From assembly GCF_014656075.1 (NCBI RefSeq), contig NZ_BNBS01000020.1:1-52194 (forward strand): a stretch of DNA of 52,194 bases, written 5' to 3'. Within the stretch, counting starts at the first letter, position 1, and every line of letters starts with the position of its first letter. The DNA is from Streptomyces hydrogenans (lineage in GTDB: Bacteria > Actinomycetota > Actinomycetes > Streptomycetales > Streptomycetaceae). Both the position numbers and the translations under genes were made by a program. The notes under the pieces are model-generated. The model saw only the letters and a list, made by a program, of their open reading frames with translations, searched no databases and had not been told where the DNA came from. Below are positions 50,865 through 52,194 of the stretch, in pieces.

Positions 50865-51140
50865 TCAGCGCTCAACGACGCGAATAGTGATGGACCGGTC
50901 ATCCGTCCGACCGCCGGAAGTCGCAATACGGTTCGTGACCTGGTAAACCTGGCCCGCAGTACCACCCGACAACCACACCGTCGATGTCTTTGTCGTATTA
51001 CTCTCGGAATCGACCGTAATGCCGACCGAAACAATGAATTGCGAACTGGAAATGGTCTCGCCATCGTCGAGCCATTCATTCCAATCCCACACCCAGTCGA
51101 GCACCGCGTCCGGGTCCTTCTTGTGGTCGCGGGCAGCCAT
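50865..51140 (-). CDS. Small structural protein, full copy of the 84-bp-repeat gene
   Basis: A 91-residue protein: an N-terminal Trp/Asp segment (DAVLDWVWDWNEWLDDGE), then beta strands FIVSVGITVDSESNT, STVWLSGGT and SITIRVVER. The C-terminal half is the parent form of fragments A (42342-42492) and B (44319-44459). GGAGGTG precedes the ATG. It is the most upstream minus-strand gene found in the window and so may be near the start of the right late transcript. Confidence 0.65.
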   Translation of the reverse strand: MAARDHKKDPDAVLDWVWDWNEWLDDGETISSSQFIVSVGITVDSESNTTKTSTVWLSGGTAGQVYQVTNRIATSGGRTDDRSITIRVVER

Positions 51141-51605
51141 CGGAAGGCACCTCCAGTTTGCAGTCGTGAAGCTCGGTAGGTCGCCCAGGAGTGCGGACTA
51201 TGCATGCGACGCACCGGCCTCGGCCTCTCGTTCGCCACGACGGTCCGCCGCCGTGCGTGATCACGCCTCTGACCTGCATGTTCCTTGATCAAAGCGTGCA
51301 ATTTTTCACTGCGGGGAGAAATCTGGTCGGGAGGCGGGGTCGACCGGCCGATATGCATTCACGTCGCCGCATACCCCCCCACCTTCGCTGTGCGAATGCA
51401 ATTCGCGGTAGCAATGTGCCGGGTTTCGGGGGGTCCCATTGCTCGGGAGTGGCGCAATGACCCTTGGCTATTTCAAGACACTGGAGTCTGATTGCCAATC
51501 AGCTGGCCACGTATATTCGCAGGTCAGTAGGCCGGCGTGTCAGCCGCGGGCGACATGAGGTGTATTGCACTCTCGAATGGCGGTTCGCAATTGATGGTAC
51601 GGAAT

Positions 51606-51743
51606 GGGTCCCATGCAAGCGGCATTCCATTTGCTCCATCATCGGGAATCCATTTGCGATGTCGCGCTAGGGTCCCATGTAAGCGGCATTCCATTTGCTC
51701 CATCATCGGGAATGGCATTTGCGATGTGGCGCTAGGGTCCCAT
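51606..51743. repeat. Tandem 64-65-bp direct repeat
   Basis: Units start with GGGTCCCAT at 51606, 51670 and 51735, and contain AAGCGGCATTCC and GCTCCATCATCGGGAAT. Two full copies and the start of a third are present. A shorter relative (GGGTCCCATTGCTCGGGA) lies at 51431. Confidence 0.8.
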
Positions 51744-52122
51744 ATTGGATATGGAGAGGGTGCCCATTTCGGCCCTATATGCCCATGTCACTCTATTCGC
51801 TAACTCGCATTGCATACATGCATTGAGGCAATGAGATTCGCTGTGCAGCATTGACTAAAGCGTTCGCTTTGGCCATACAAGTTCAAAGTGATTTCGAAAT
51901 CGCATTTGAAATCGAATCCATGAAAGCGGAAAGTCAAAAGCCAAAAGCGCAAATGAATGCGCAATGCGTGCACGGTAAGCATGGGTTATGCGTGTGTAGG
52001 TATGGCGCATAGGTGTGGGGTGTAGGGATTGGGTACCTAGGTACCTAGGTGCCTATGCCTACATAGGGTAGGGGTAGGGGTAGGGGTGCATGGCATATGG
52101 GGTAGCACTAGCACTCATCATG

Positions 52123-52194
52123 GGTGCATAGGTGCATAGGTGCATAGGTGCATAGGTGCATAGGTGCATAGGTGCATAGGTGCATAGGTGCATA
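52123..52194. repeat. Nine-copy 8-bp microsatellite at window edge
   Basis: GGTGCATA is repeated nine times without interruption and runs to the last base. The true repeat number is unknown. Confidence 0.95.

Larger units (their letters stand above)
51141..52194. other. AT-richer non-coding right end
   Basis: No convincing gene. From about 51285 the composition drops sharply; for example, 51841-51900 has 25 G+C of 60. It holds 64-65-bp direct repeats, TAGGGG repeats near 52065-52090, a GGTACCTAG repeat near 52033-52050, and an 8-bp microsatellite at the edge. It may be a control region, or sequence beyond the phage genes that was lost at a contig end. Confidence 0.6.

Noticed and set aside
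52030..52194. Chromosome or linear-plasmid telomere
   Set aside because: TAGGGG and GGTGCATA repeats are present, but Streptomyces ends carry long palindromes, which are absent here. A contig edge in a microsatellite is simpler.

Overview
The window looks like high-GC actinobacterial DNA, most likely a Streptomyces chromosome carrying a siphovirus-type prophage. The reasons are strongly GC-rich third codon positions, GTG starts, a Streptomyces-style ATP-dependent DNA ligase, DivIVA- and Lsr2-like proteins, and HK97-type head genes with a long tape measure and no contractile-sheath gene. The left flank is the ligase gene (177-1499). It is cut off inside its conserved C-terminal part, exactly where a large serine integrase gene begins, so attL lies at about 1475-1530. 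The right boundary (attR and the rest of the ligase) is not present. No replication module is seen, so the prophage should continue past the right edge.

Layout. 1.5-5.8 kb: integrase, a small convergent gene, a hairpin-rich 790-bp control region, then a rightward immunity-type operon (HTH repressor, two membrane proteins, an Lsr2-like protein). 5.8-13.5 kb: accessory genes. These include an XRE regulator with a paired TGCCCCTA operator array and a rightward cassette. The cassette has a 12-codon Arg-rich leader and hairpin, a 48-residue Gly/Ser/Asp peptide, a protein-isoaspartate-type methyltransferase of the kind that modifies RiPPs, a class I aminoacyl-tRNA-synthetase-like enzyme without an anticodon-binding domain, and an ASCH protein. 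I regard this cassette as the best candidate for an undescribed system. After it come a secreted protein and a leftward pair of unknown genes.

14.3-41.1 kb: the late operon on the minus strand, read right to left: structural gene, terminase small and large, portal, a Lys-rich peptide, fused protease-capsid, connectors, tail tube, frameshifted tail chaperones, a 1,910-residue tape measure, tip/fibre proteins, an exported Rpf-LysM-M23 lysin, a DivIVA-like protein, a CHAP endolysin and a holin. It ends at a strong intrinsic terminator at 14223-14261. A repeated element, AACTGAATA, sits 11-19 nt before seven late-gene start codons. One of these is inside the fused protease-capsid gene, which suggests that capsid protein is also made from an internal start.

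41.2-51.1 kb: more minus-strand virion/fibre-like genes interleaved with plus-strand cargo (a DUF6602/PD-(D/E)XK-like protein, an unknown 450-residue protein, a DUF732-type lipoprotein, a secreted HNH nuclease, a small Cys protein). Two cargo segments abut an 84-bp perfect repeat made from the 3' end of a fibre-region gene, pointing to a recombination hot spot. 51.2-52.2 kb is AT-richer, has no convincing gene, carries 64-65-bp repeats and ends inside an 8-bp microsatellite, which is probably a contig edge. No rRNA, convincing tRNA, insertion sequence or CRISPR array was seen.
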